A stretch of DNA of 64,000 nt. It comes from CAYYNP01 sp964472545. GTDB lineage: Bacteria; Planctomycetota; Planctomycetia; Pirellulales; Thermoguttaceae. Positions within the stretch are counted from its first letter, which is position 1. Every line of letters begins with the position of its first letter. Positions 49,127 through 58,349 of this stretch are shown here, in pieces. A program made the position numbers and the translations under genes. The notes under the pieces were generated by a model. It did no database searches and was not told the DNA's origin. It saw only the letters and a program-made list of their open reading frames with translations. The stretch is taken from contig CAYYNP010000012.1 of assembly GCA_964472545.1 (NCBI GenBank), forward strand, positions 7,630 to 71,629. The letters run 5' to 3'.

Positions 49127-50506
49127 TCACAGCGCCCACCCCTCCCGATGCACCGGCCGCAGGGCACGATCGGCCGCGGCGTTGTTGAGGATCTTGCAGG
49201 CCGCGGGGTCGAACTGAAGCGGCTTCAGCGCCAACGACGCCACGTTGCCCAACAGCATCAACTCCATGGCCGGGCCGCTGTGGTTGATGCTCGATAGCGG
49301 CTCGGCCCCGCCTTTGCATGCGGCGACCCATTCGCGCTGATGGCCGTTGACGCTGGGCAGCGTTTGCGGCGGGCCGGCGGCCTGGGGGAAATCGGACTCC
49401 GGCAGGATCTTGCAGACCGAGTTGTGGGCGTTCGTGTGCACCACGCCGCGGCTGCCGACCAGCAGTGTGCCGGAGCGGGGCGTCCAGCTTCCGTCGGTCC
49501 ACTCGAGCGATCGCCCGGCGATCTTCTCCAGCTTGGCCCAAATGCCTTGCCGCTCGAGCTCTTCCTCCGGGGCGTTGTACCAGAAGATTTTGGCCGATGG
49601 GGCGGAGCCTCGTGCCGGGACTTCAAACCGACAGACCTGCCAGCGCGGAAAATTCTCCGGGCACCGCTCGGGAATCTCCGTCTCGACGCGAATCGTTCCC
49701 TTGCTCTGGCCGTCCCAAAGCGCTCGCAGATTCATGCCCATAAACGCCATGTTGATCGCGTGCGACCCACCGCCGCCGAGCCAGCCGGTGCCCAGGTCCC
49801 GCCACCCGCCCCAACTGGCGACGTAGCGGGGATGATACGGCCGCATCGGGGCCGGGCCGAGGAAGCAATCCCAATCGAGATCCTTTGGCACCGGCGGCGT
49901 CTCTTTGGGCCGCGAAAACGGTCCAGAACCTCCGCCGACGAACCAGACGTGGGCCTCGCGGATTTCGCCGATCGCCCCTTGCCGGACCAACTCGACCGTA
50001 CGGCGGAACGAGTCGGTGGCCATGCCCTGGTTGCCTTGTTGCGTGGCGACCTTCTCGGCCGCGGCAATCTCGCGCAGCGTACGGGCTTCGCCGACGTCGT
50101 GGGCGATCGGCTTCTCGACGTAGACGTGCTTGCCCCGCCGCATCGCCCTGGCCGCGATCACGGCGTGGGTATGGTCGGGCGTGGCGATTACCAGCGCGTC
50201 GAGTTGCCGGTCTACCGCGTCGAGCATCTTGCGGAAGTCGCGAAACTTCGGCACCGTCGGATGGTCGGCGAAGACGTCGGCCACGTTCTGGTGGTTGGCG
50301 TCGCACAGCGCCACCAGATTCTGCCCCACCCGCGGCACGATGCTCACGTGCCACCGCCCCCGCCGCCCGATGCCCACCACGGCGACGTTGAGCTTTTCGT
50401 TGGCCTGATACGACCGGGCCGAAGCGGCCGCCGGGAGGATAGTCCAGCCGGTCGCCAAGAGGCCCACGCGGCGCAAGAAGGCGCGTCGATCGATTCGAGA
50501 ACTCAT
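49127..50506 (-). CDS. Tat-exported Gfo/Idh/MocA family oxidoreductase
   Basis: This 459-residue protein starts at the ATG at 50506 (MSSRIDRRAFLRRVG). It has a Tat-type signal DRRAFLRRVGLLATGW at about residues 6-22 with cleavage near ASA. The Rossmann domain has VAVVGIGRRGRWH (GxGxxG) at about 41-53, ALVIATPDHTHA and YVEKPIAHDVGEA (the EKP catalytic Lys). The C-terminal domain has FLGPAPMRPYHPRY and GGGGSHAIN with the usual His. Such exported oxidoreductases in this phylum are often paired with DUF1080 proteins and act on sugars with a tightly bound NAD(P). The substrate is unknown. Confidence 0.9.
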   Translation of the reverse strand: MSSRIDRRAFLRRVGLLATGWTILPAAASARSYQANEKLNVAVVGIGRRGRWHVSIVPRVGQNLVALCDANHQNVADVFADHPTVPKFRDFRKMLDAVDRQLDALVIATPDHTHAVIAARAMRRGKHVYVEKPIAHDVGEARTLREIAAAEKVATQQGNQGMATDSFRRTVELVRQGAIGEIREAHVWFVGGGSGPFSRPKETPPVPKDLDWDCFLGPAPMRPYHPRYVASWGGWRDLGTGWLGGGGSHAINMAFMGMNLRALWDGQSKGTIRVETEIPERCPENFPRWQVCRFEVPARGSAPSAKIFWYNAPEEELERQGIWAKLEKIAGRSLEWTDGSWTPRSGTLLVGSRGVVHTNAHNSVCKILPESDFPQAAGPPQTLPSVNGHQREWVAACKGGAEPLSSINHSGPAMELMLLGNVASLALKPLQFDPAACKILNNAAADRALRPVHREGWAL

Positions 50507-50705
50507 CACTTTACTCCCACTGGATTCGAGGTTCGTCGTCGAGCGAAGGGACACGTCCGGGAGTTTCTCACACCGGCGGGCAGAAAGCAAGTGAACGGAG
50601 TTGCCTCCCCGACGACGAGAACCGGGTACAATGAACCGGGTGGTCGAACGTCGGGCCGTTGCACGACGGACTGGTTGGTTGGCACCGTAACGCGTGACGC
50701 TTCCA

Positions 50706-51164
50706 ATGAACGGCAAACCAAGTGCTGACGAAGACGTCTCGCCATGGCAGTTCAGCCTGCGAACACTCTTCGCAATATCGGCAATCTTCGCCTTGGCGAT
50801 GTCGCTGTGGCGATCGGCAGGCGGCGAAGTCTTGGGATCGACTCTTGTGCTGGGCCTCTGGCAGGGCGTCGCCATCTCAAGTCTGGGAGGCAACAGAACG
50901 GGAAAGAAGCTGCTGATCATCGTCTGTGCGGCGACCGCGGGAGCCCTTGCCGCAGCGGTCTACGGCGTCTGTGCCATAGATTTCCAAATCGAGGATTGGA
51001 ACCGTCGGCTGGGGAAGGCGGCGGCGGGAACAGTCTCGCTGTTTTGGCTCGCCTTCTGCGGAGGGCTACTGGGCGCGATCTTCGGTGCCTTGGGATGCTC
51101 GGCGGTGCGCCAGGCGGCCGAAGCCGAGCGCGACGACGCCCAAGAAACGCCGCCCGCCCCTTGA
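50706..51164 (+). CDS. Small membrane protein with FSLRTLF motif
   Basis: The ATG at 50706 gives 152 residues; an in-frame GTG at 50694 would add four. Residues about 14-35 are WQFSLRTLFAISAIFALAMS, the same motif seen before the last membrane helix of the 6.2 kb LRR protein. Three more hydrophobic segments follow (about 42-60, 68-90 and 105-130, the last Gly-rich: FGGLLGAIFGALG-like). The C-terminus is acidic. Function unknown. It faces the kinase gene, which starts 152 bases downstream on the same strand. Confidence 0.6.
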   Translation: MNGKPSADEDVSPWQFSLRTLFAISAIFALAMSLWRSAGGEVLGSTLVLGLWQGVAISSLGGNRTGKKLLIIVCAATAGALAAAVYGVCAIDFQIEDWNRRLGKAAAGTVSLFWLAFCGGLLGAIFGALGCSAVRQAAEAERDDAQETPPAP

Positions 51165-51316
51165 CCCGCCGCGTAGAATTCCCTACGTGCTTCGCGGCAC
51201 CCGTGCTGGGTAGTTGTCGGCCGGAGTCGGCGGCCCAGCCCATATGGTTGCGTCCTGCGGGCCGCTTCGTGCCAGGAGCGGTCGGAAAAGGAATCCTCTA
51301 GGCGTCAGGAGATTCC

Positions 51317-53971
51317 ATGTTGACTTCGATCGATGACCTGCTGGGGCACATCCAGCAACTCGTACCGCCGGGCGAGGCCGAGGCGCTTCAGGGGAGTGTC
51401 GCAACCGATTTCGACGTCGACAGCGAAGCGCTGGTCAAAACGCTCACCGAGCAACAGAAGCTCACCGACTATCAGGCCGAAAAGCTGCTGGCCGGCCAAG
51501 GCGACCGGCTGGTGATGGGCAACTACTTGATTCTCGACAAAGTCGGCGCCGGCGGCATGGGTCAAGTGCTCAAAGCGCGGCATCGGCGGATGAATCGGGT
51601 GGTGGCGCTGAAGATGCTGCCGGAGTCGATGACCGCCAGCGAAAAGGCACACCAACGATTCCACCGCGAATGGGAAGCCGCCGCCCGGCTCGAACACCCC
51701 AACGTGGTCACCGCCCACGACGCTGACGAATCCCACGGCGTCCACTTCCTGGTAATGCAGTACGTCGAGGGCCGGGACCTCGCGGCCCACGTCAAACACG
51801 GCGGGCCGTTGAGCGTGGCCCAGGCGGTCGAGTGTATCTTGCAGGCGGCCGAAGGGCTGCGCTACGCCCACGGCGAAGGTGTGATCCATCGCGACGTCAA
51901 GCCGTCGAACCTGCTGCTGGGGCGCGACGGCCGCGTACGGATCCTCGACTTGGGGCTGGCCCGGCTCGACCATGCCAGCGACGGAGACGAACTGACCCGT
52001 ACCGGCGCCGTGATGGGTTCGATCGACTACATGGCCCCGGAGCAGGCCGAAGACACCAAGCAGGCCGACGGGCGGAGCGACGTCTACAGCCTCGGCTGCA
52101 CGCTGCATTTCTTGCTCACCGGGTCGCCCGCGTACCCCGGCGAGGCGGCCGTCGAGAAGTTGCTCGCCCACCAACGCCGTCCGATCCCGCTGCTGCGTTC
52201 GGTGCGCGGCGACGTGCCCGAAGGGCTCGATGCGGCCCTGCAGAAAATGCTGGCCAAGAATCCGGCCGACCGCTACGCCGATATGGCCGAAGTGATCGAC
52301 GACGTGCAGCGGGTGCAGGCCGGGCTGCCGGACGGCCGTGGCCTGGAGATTCTCAACGGTTTCGCCGCCGAGTTGGAAGGACCGTCATTCGATTCGCGGC
52401 GCCGCTCGACGGCCACCGCCCGTCCGCATGTCGCCGTGAAAGAGGAAGCAAGCGCGGCCGGCCTCTTCGATGTCGTCCCCACGCCGGCGGCAAGATCGAC
52501 AGTTCAGTCGTCTGTGGCCGAACTACACTTGCGGCGGCAGCGCAGCCAGAGTGCCACACGCCGCACCCTGTTGATCTCCGGCGGCGTGGCTGCGGGCGTG
52601 GTCTTGCTGATCGTGGGATTCGTCTGGCTGCTGGGGATTGTGCTGCGGGTGGAGACGCCCGAGGGCACCGTGTTGGTGGAAATCGACGGCGCGGGCAAGC
52701 CGATCGAGATCAACGTCTCCGAAGACAAGACGATCACCATCACCGATCCCAACGACGGCAAGCCGATTTCCGTCACGGTGGATCGCCAGAAGAAGCAACT
52801 CGTGCTCGAGAAGCAGGGATTCCGAGTGGAGACGCTACGTTTCAGCCTGGAATCGCCGGACGGACAGAAACTGTCGATTACGTTTGTTCCCTTGGAAGAG
52901 GCCGGTCCCGATCCACGTCCAAATGATCTGCCCCCAGATGATCCGCCGGAAGATCCGCCGCCTGAAGAGCTACCGCCTGAAGATCTACCGCCCGTGCCGG
53001 ATCCGCCGCCGGCAGATCTACCCGCTCCGCGGCCAGACCCGTTTCACGGTTGGCGTGAGGATGCCCCGGCTCCGGCCGTTGCGCCGCTGAAGGACGGGGA
53101 GGCCGCGCAACTTCAGCAGGCCTGGGCCGATCATCTCGGGCTGCCGGTCGAGCGCGAAGTGGACCTGCCCGACGGCGTCAAGTTGACGCTGGTCTTGATT
53201 CCCCCGGGCGAGTTCAACATGGGTTCGACCAGGGAGGAGATCATCCGCTTCACCGAAGAGTCGAACCTGATTCCCGATATCCACGGGGCCACGCGCATTT
53301 CGAAGGAAGGCCCGCAGCATCTCGTGCGGATCACCCGGCCGTTCTATTTGGGCAAGTACGAAGTGACCCAGGCCCAGTGGCAGGCGATCATGGGCAACAA
53401 TCCCTCGCGGGTCCAAGACGCCCCGACGCACCCGGTCACCCAGGTGAGTTGGGACAACATTCAAGGGTTCCTCACGAAACTCAACGAAGCGACCGCAGAC
53501 GAGACGCTGCGTTTCGCACTGCCGACCGAAGCCCAATGGGAATTCGCCACCCGCGCCGGCACGACGCTGCCGTGGCACCTCGGCCCCAGCGACCGCGACC
53601 TGCTGGCCTACGGTTGGTTCACGCTCAACAGCCGCGGTCTAACGTATCCGGTGGGCGGGAAGAAGCCGAATCCGTTCGGCCTGTACGACGTCTACGGCAA
53701 CGTCTGGGAGTGGTGTGCCGACGGCTTCACCGATGACTACTACGCCACCTCTCCGGTGAACGATCCGCCCGGCGCCGCCGACCCTCTAACGCGCGTGGTC
53801 CGCGGCGGCAGCTACGACCGCCACCCGCTCGTCTGCCGTTCGGCGACCCGAACTGCCCTCTCGCCCGACCGCCGATTCGGAGGCATCGGGTTCCGATTGG
53901 CGGCGGACCTTCCGCCTATTTCGCAGGCCGCGCCGGAAGTGGCGCCGGCGCCCGCCAATGAAGGCGAATAG
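51317..53971 (+). CDS. Membrane Ser/Thr protein kinase fused to an FGE/SUMF1-like domain
   Basis: This 884-residue protein has AGGAG 6 bases before its ATG. An N-terminal helical region (1-65) precedes a complete Hanks-type kinase (about 70-335): GAGGMGQV P-loop, VALKML with Lys about 99, HRDVKPSN at about 190, DLGLA in place of DFG, and APEQ. One membrane helix lies at about 415-440 (ISGGVAAGVVLLIVGFVWLL). The exported part has a small beta domain (VETPEGTVLVEIDG), a Pro/Asp-rich linker (about 535-580), then an SUMF1/FGE-like domain (about 615-870): MVLIPPGEFNMGS-like LTLVLIPPGEFNMGS, YEVTQAQWQAIMG, LPTEAQWEFATRAG, NVWEWCADGF. In the active-site loop RGGSYDRHPLVCRSATR only one of the two FGE cysteines is kept, so formylglycine synthesis is unlikely. 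Confidence 0.9.
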   Translation: MLTSIDDLLGHIQQLVPPGEAEALQGSVATDFDVDSEALVKTLTEQQKLTDYQAEKLLAGQGDRLVMGNYLILDKVGAGGMGQVLKARHRRMNRVVALKMLPESMTASEKAHQRFHREWEAAARLEHPNVVTAHDADESHGVHFLVMQYVEGRDLAAHVKHGGPLSVAQAVECILQAAEGLRYAHGEGVIHRDVKPSNLLLGRDGRVRILDLGLARLDHASDGDELTRTGAVMGSIDYMAPEQAEDTKQADGRSDVYSLGCTLHFLLTGSPAYPGEAAVEKLLAHQRRPIPLLRSVRGDVPEGLDAALQKMLAKNPADRYADMAEVIDDVQRVQAGLPDGRGLEILNGFAAELEGPSFDSRRRSTATARPHVAVKEEASAAGLFDVVPTPAARSTVQSSVAELHLRRQRSQSATRRTLLISGGVAAGVVLLIVGFVWLLGIVLRVETPEGTVLVEIDGAGKPIEINVSEDKTITITDPNDGKPISVTVDRQKKQLVLEKQGFRVETLRFSLESPDGQKLSITFVPLEEAGPDPRPNDLPPDDPPEDPPPEELPPEDLPPVPDPPPADLPAPRPDPFHGWREDAPAPAVAPLKDGEAAQLQQAWADHLGLPVEREVDLPDGVKLTLVLIPPGEFNMGSTREEIIRFTEESNLIPDIHGATRISKEGPQHLVRITRPFYLGKYEVTQAQWQAIMGNNPSRVQDAPTHPVTQVSWDNIQGFLTKLNEATADETLRFALPTEAQWEFATRAGTTLPWHLGPSDRDLLAYGWFTLNSRGLTYPVGGKKPNPFGLYDVYGNVWEWCADGFTDDYYATSPVNDPPGAADPLTRVVRGGSYDRHPLVCRSATRTALSPDRRFGGIGFRLAADLPPISQAAPEVAPAPANEGE

Positions 53972-54020
53972 AAAAGGGGCCAGGACTCTTTTTAAGGAAG
54001 AGAGTCCTGACCCCTTTTTT
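53972..54020. terminator. Bidirectional terminator or REP-like hairpin
   Basis: AAAAGGGGCCAGGACTCTT, a short loop, then AAGAGAGTCCTGACCCC and six Ts. It begins directly after the kinase stop and lies 20 bases before the stop of the convergent membrane gene. The A-tract on one side and the T-tract on the other fit a rho-independent terminator for both genes. The AAAAGGGG-CCAGGACTC core also resembles a repeated element, so it may be both. Confidence 0.8.
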
Positions 54021-54039
54021 ATCCGACCGGAGAAAGTCG

Positions 54040-56436
54040 CTAGCGCAATCGAAACACATCTTCCAGCGCGTTGTTGTGCGGCGAAAAGGGGCCGTCGGCC
54101 AAGGGGCGGAGGATGGGGGGATAACGGTCGAGCGGGCGCAGCGGCCGTTGTTCGGCAAGACGTTTCAGCCGTCGATCGGCGTCCTGGGCATAGAGGACGA
54201 TCGCGGCGCCCGTCTGTGGGTTGACGTGGGCGTAAACGGCCAGATAGTCCGGCGGCGGCGGGCCGTCGCTGAGCACGAACGGGCGGGGGCAAGCCATCGA
54301 CGCGTCGAGTTCTGCGTAGCCGGCCCAGGTGTGCTGGTCGAAATCCCACGGGGCGAGGCCTTGCTGCTTCAGCCGGTAGCGAATTCGGGCCCATTGTACG
54401 GCCGTGGCGTAGTCGTCGGTGGTGACGGTCGTTTTGCGGGCAAGTTGACGGTTGAGCGTGAACGTCTGTCGGGCCGTGGGCCAACAGAGCCCGATGCAGA
54501 TGACGACGGAAACGGCCGCAGCAGGGCAATGCCAGCCTGTTCGCCGTCTACCCGATGAGGGCGGCATGAGAAACAGGATCACGGGGATCGGCAGCAGCGG
54601 GCCGAGGTAATGAAGGTTCTTGAAGCCCGAGCCGAGCACCACCGCCAGATACAACAGCGTGGTGGTGGCCACACAGCGCTGCCAGGGATCGCGTCGCAAC
54701 GCCCATACGAGCCCCACGGCCACGATGCCGCCGCAGCCGAGCAGGAAGTAGCCAAAGAACAGCGGTCCGGACTTCCACCGCGGCACGGCGGCCAGGTAGT
54801 CGTTGAGGTATTCCACGTCGAGCGTGTCGATCCAACACGGCAACGAGCCGTCGGCCGCGCCGTAAATGCAGTAGAATCCAGCCACGCCCGAGAAGGCCGC
54901 CACGGCGCGAACGGCCCAGCGGAGCGTTTCTCGCCGCTGGATCGGCCGGAAGAGCCAGACGGAAACCAACATCAGCACGGCCAACACCAGGCCGGCGTAG
55001 AGCACCAGCGATGCCAGCGTCATCGTGGCGACCCAGCCGGCCCGATCTTGCCGACGCAGGCAGTCGAATCCCAATAGCAACAGCAGCGTGAACAGCGCGT
55101 CGGGCACGCCCGGGTTGGCCAGGTCGGCCATGTACGGGTTGTAGCCGACGTAGAACGTGAACAGCAGCCCGCTGAGGACGATCGTCAACGCCAACGGCAC
55201 GGCCGCCGCCGGATGGCCGCCGATGGGCTGTGCGGGAAGAGAGGGGTGGCTGGTGGGTGAGCGCAGCGAAGCCCCAGATTGTCGGGCTTCCTGGGGCACC
55301 GCTGCGCTTTGCCCCAGCCACCCATCCGTCTCGTTATTGCCGCAGATCATCCGATAGCCCACCGCGAAGATGGCCGCCCACCAGATCCAATACGGCAATC
55401 GCGTGGCCAACTCGCCGTCGCCAAGCAGCGTTTGCAGAGCGAACGTCCAATACGAGTTGATCAACGACGGATTGACGACCACCGTACCCATTCGTCCTCG
55501 CGGCAAGTAGTCGTCGCTGCCGGGGTCCCAAGCGGCCATCTCCCGGGTTTCGAGTTCCCAATGCGGCAGGAAATGCTCGCCGAGGCTGCGGGCCAGTTCG
55601 CGGGTCTCGGTGCCGTCTTCGTTGAAGCACTGCACGAATTGCTCGGGAAAGAAGACGACGATCGACATCAAGATCGCCACCGCCCCCACCACCAACCCAC
55701 TGCCGTAGCGTTTCCACACCAACCGCAACTCGTCGAGCAATCGCCCCGACTGCCACGCCAGGCCGAACAGCACGGCCGACCACGTCACCCAGGCAAACAC
55801 CAGCGGCCATCGCGTGACGCCGGTCGTATGCCGCAGCACGAGACACACGAGAATCAACGCCGCCGAATTGACCACCAGGCTCCAGGCGTGCGGACACGAT
55901 CGCGTGGCCGAGAATCGCCGCAAGGCGAACGTCCCCAACACGCCGGGCACGACGAACAAGAAGCCCGCCCCGAAGACAGCCATGGCCACCGCCGCCACGA
56001 TCCGTTCGGCAGAGAGTTCGTCGGTCGCGCTGGGATCGAAGCACGTGACGACCGCCGGCGACGAGCCGTCCATCCATCCCACCGCCCAAGCCGCCACCAG
56101 ATACAACCCCGCCGGCATCACCAGCAGCAGTGAGGCCGTTGCCACGAGCGAGCGTCGGCCGAGTGCATGCGAGACAGCGGGGGGAGAGCGTGGTTGCCCT
56201 TCTGAGCTTTGCCCATCCGATGGCGCACGTGCGTCAAGCTCCCGGTCGCCACGGAGCAACCAGAGCGCCATGAACGACAGCCAGCTTCGTGTTACCAGGA
56301 AGCATAGGAGCGAATAGACCGCCAGCATCGCGGATAGGACTCGTAGCCAGGTGGGACCCGCGAAGATGGCCCCCAGCAGTCCAACAACGATCAGCAGCAG
56401 ATAGAATAGCGCGATCGAAACCGGTGGACAAATCAT
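54040..56436 (-). CDS. Large polytopic membrane protein (glycosyltransferase-C-like topology)
   Basis: From the ATG at 56436 (MICPPVSIALFYLL) the protein has 798 residues; a TTG at 56454 would add six. About twelve hydrophobic segments are visible, e.g. FYLLLIVVGLLGAIFA, FGAGFLFVVPGVLG, VVGAVAILMSIVVFF, IVLSGLLFTFYVGY, MTLASLVLYAGLVLAVLML and LFFGYFLLGCGGIVAVG. A long soluble C-terminal domain starts near residue 690 (FTLNRQLARKTTVTTDDY). The layout resembles membrane glycosyltransferases of GT-C type, but I do not see a clear DD/ED catalytic motif, so this is tentative. Residues about 372-403 (ETDGWLGQSAAV to PTSHPSL) are encoded by an in-frame REPIN-like repeat. Confidence 0.65.
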   Translation of the reverse strand: MICPPVSIALFYLLLIVVGLLGAIFAGPTWLRVLSAMLAVYSLLCFLVTRSWLSFMALWLLRGDRELDARAPSDGQSSEGQPRSPPAVSHALGRRSLVATASLLLVMPAGLYLVAAWAVGWMDGSSPAVVTCFDPSATDELSAERIVAAVAMAVFGAGFLFVVPGVLGTFALRRFSATRSCPHAWSLVVNSAALILVCLVLRHTTGVTRWPLVFAWVTWSAVLFGLAWQSGRLLDELRLVWKRYGSGLVVGAVAILMSIVVFFPEQFVQCFNEDGTETRELARSLGEHFLPHWELETREMAAWDPGSDDYLPRGRMGTVVVNPSLINSYWTFALQTLLGDGELATRLPYWIWWAAIFAVGYRMICGNNETDGWLGQSAAVPQEARQSGASLRSPTSHPSLPAQPIGGHPAAAVPLALTIVLSGLLFTFYVGYNPYMADLANPGVPDALFTLLLLLGFDCLRRQDRAGWVATMTLASLVLYAGLVLAVLMLVSVWLFRPIQRRETLRWAVRAVAAFSGVAGFYCIYGAADGSLPCWIDTLDVEYLNDYLAAVPRWKSGPLFFGYFLLGCGGIVAVGLVWALRRDPWQRCVATTTLLYLAVVLGSGFKNLHYLGPLLPIPVILFLMPPSSGRRRTGWHCPAAAVSVVICIGLCWPTARQTFTLNRQLARKTTVTTDDYATAVQWARIRYRLKQQGLAPWDFDQHTWAGYAELDASMACPRPFVLSDGPPPPDYLAVYAHVNPQTGAAIVLYAQDADRRLKRLAEQRPLRPLDRYPPILRPLADGPFSPHNNALEDVFRLR
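55243..55328. repeat. REPIN-like element inside a coding sequence
   Basis: Left arm GGGTGGCTGGTGGGTGAGCG and right arm CGCTGCGCTTTGCCCCAGCC are inverted about a GAAGCCCCAG...CTGGGGCACC hairpin. The right arm with its CACCCATCC flank is identical to that at 13506-13542. The element keeps the reading frame of the membrane protein and encodes about 32 residues, TDGWLGQSAAVPQEARQ and so on, in a loop between membrane helices. Confidence 0.85.
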
Positions 56437-56489
56437 GAGAACTGCAATTTTCAATTTTCAATTTGCAATTGCCAATTCTCAATTCACTC

Positions 56490-58349
56490 CTACCACTTCA
56501 GCCCGAACTTCTCCCCACCGGTTGCCTTCCCGATCCCGCCTTGCAGCGGCTGGTTGCGAGCTTGGCGCTTGCTGGATTTCTTCGGCAGCGCATCGCTCTC
56601 CGGTTTGTCTTCGTCCTTCTTGGCCGGCTCCGGCTCGCCGTGGACCTGTTTGATCGAGAGGCCGATCCGCTGCGCGTCGGAGTCGACCGAGAGGACCATC
56701 ACCTGGATCTTCTCGCCCTCGTGAACCACGTCTTGCGCCCGCCAGACGCGCTTGTGCGAAAGCTCGGAGATGTGGACCAGCCCCTCGACGCCCGGCTCGA
56801 GTTCGACGAACGCGCCGAATTCCATCAGCTTGCTGACGGTGCCCTCGACGATCGTCTGCTCGGGGAACTTCTTCTCGGCGTTGGTCCAGGGGCTTTCCAG
56901 CATGTCGCGATAGGCCAGGCTGATCTTGCCGCTCTCGGCGTCGACCTTTTCGACCTTCACGCGGATCGACTGCCCTTCGGAGAGCACGTCGCGGGGATGT
57001 TCGACCCGGCTCCAGGAAAGCTGGCTGATGTGCAACAGGCCGTCGACGCCGCCGAGATCCACAAACGCCCCAAAATCGACCAGCTTGCGGACCACGCCTT
57101 CGTGGACCTGCCCCGGGGCCAGCGAGGCCAGCAGCGCCTCTCGGGCTTCTTCCTTCTCACGCTCCAACACGGCCCGGCGGCTGAGCACCAGGTTGCGCCG
57201 CTCGGCGTTGACCTCGGTAACCAGGCAGGTGAATTTCTCGTCAACGAATTGGGCCAGGTCCTCGACGCGATAGATCGCCACCTGGCTGACGGGGATGAAG
57301 CCGCGGAGGTGATTGACCTCGCATTCCAATCCGCCGGTGTTGTGGCCGGTAACGCGGGCTTCCAGCAGCATGCCTTCGTGGACGTCGGCCCAGTGGTCGA
57401 CCTCGATGGCCCGATTCGGCAGCGTGAGGTCGTAGAGCCCGTCGTCGGAGTTGAACCGCTGGACGACCACCTCGATCTCGCTCTCCAGTGCCGGCGGTTC
57501 CTCGAAGAGTTCCAGCGAGATGCAGCCCTGCTCGCGGCCGCCGAGTTGGACGAAGGCGTCGCCGCGCTGGATGGCCACCACGCGGCCGGTATGTTTCGAC
57601 TCCGGTTCGAGCAGCTCGCTGCTGGTCAGTTCGTCGCTGGCGGACATCAACTCGTCTAATGAGACGCCCGAGATGGCCGCCTCGAACTCGCCTTCCAGGT
57701 CGGCCGAGAGCTTGTCGCGCGTACGCGGCACCGGAACGCGGCCACCGGACTGAGCAGGAGACGCATCGCCAACTCCCTCGCCGGGCATCTCGCCGTCGGG
57801 CATCTCGGCCAACTCACGCTCGACGGCTTCGCTCAGCGAGACATCGGCAACCGCCGGTTTCGGCGATTGCGGCTTTGGCTCTGCGGGCTTTGGCTGCGCA
57901 GGCTTCGGCGGCGGTTCGGGCGACGCTTCCTGCACGGCGGCCGGCGTATCGACCTGTGGCGTCTCGGCCGGTTGTGTCTCAGCCTGTGGCGTCTCGGCCG
58001 GTGGTGTCTCAGCCGGTGGTGTCTCAGCGGCCGGGGGCGCCGGCGATGGCTTGCGGCGCTTCTTTTTCGGCTTCTGCGTCTCTTCGATCGGCTTCCAATC
58101 GCGAGGCCGCTTGGGGCGGTAGGCACCGGGGTCTCGTTGCGAACCGATCAGGATCCGCCGCGGCTGCGACGTCGACTCGGTCTCCGCGCCCGCGCCGTTG
58201 TCGGAGTTCTCCGCTGCAGGTCCGTTTTCGGCCGGCGCGGCTTCGGACGCCGCCGCCGTGTCTGCCGGGACACTCTCGCTGATTTCGTTTGCCTTGGCCT
58301 GGTCGTTCGGGTCGTTGACGGTCAACGCACGTCCCCTTGATACTGACAT
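56490..58349 (-). CDS. S1-domain RNA-binding protein with long disordered N-terminus
   Basis: The ATG at 58349 gives 619 residues. A TTG at 58322 (LTVNDPNDQAKAN, with AAGGGG about 7 bases upstream) is an alternative. Residues about 30-230 are disordered and rich in Pro/Ala/Glu with basic patches (KPKKKRRKPSP) and five TPPAE-type tandem repeats. Residues about 250-590 hold four S1 domains, including EGVVRKLVDFGAFVDLGG with HISQLSWSRV and EGTVSKLMEFGAFVELEPG with HISELSHKRV. Ribosomal protein S1 usually has six. This is an S1-like RNA-binding protein, possibly the S1 of this lineage or a paralogue. The short C-tail is Lys/Gly-rich. Confidence 0.85.
   Translation of the reverse strand: MSVSRGRALTVNDPNDQAKANEISESVPADTAAASEAAPAENGPAAENSDNGAGAETESTSQPRRILIGSQRDPGAYRPKRPRDWKPIEETQKPKKKRRKPSPAPPAAETPPAETPPAETPQAETQPAETPQVDTPAAVQEASPEPPPKPAQPKPAEPKPQSPKPAVADVSLSEAVERELAEMPDGEMPGEGVGDASPAQSGGRVPVPRTRDKLSADLEGEFEAAISGVSLDELMSASDELTSSELLEPESKHTGRVVAIQRGDAFVQLGGREQGCISLELFEEPPALESEIEVVVQRFNSDDGLYDLTLPNRAIEVDHWADVHEGMLLEARVTGHNTGGLECEVNHLRGFIPVSQVAIYRVEDLAQFVDEKFTCLVTEVNAERRNLVLSRRAVLEREKEEAREALLASLAPGQVHEGVVRKLVDFGAFVDLGGVDGLLHISQLSWSRVEHPRDVLSEGQSIRVKVEKVDAESGKISLAYRDMLESPWTNAEKKFPEQTIVEGTVSKLMEFGAFVELEPGVEGLVHISELSHKRVWRAQDVVHEGEKIQVMVLSVDSDAQRIGLSIKQVHGEPEPAKKDEDKPESDALPKKSSKRQARNQPLQGGIGKATGGEKFGLKW
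57954..58028 (-). repeat. Five 15-base tandem repeats in the S1 gene
   Basis: Units alternate between CTGTGGCGTCTCGGC and CGGTTGTGTCTCAGC/CGGTGGTGTCTCAGC on the plus strand and encode P-P/Q-A-E-T repeats of the disordered N-terminus. Confidence 0.85.
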
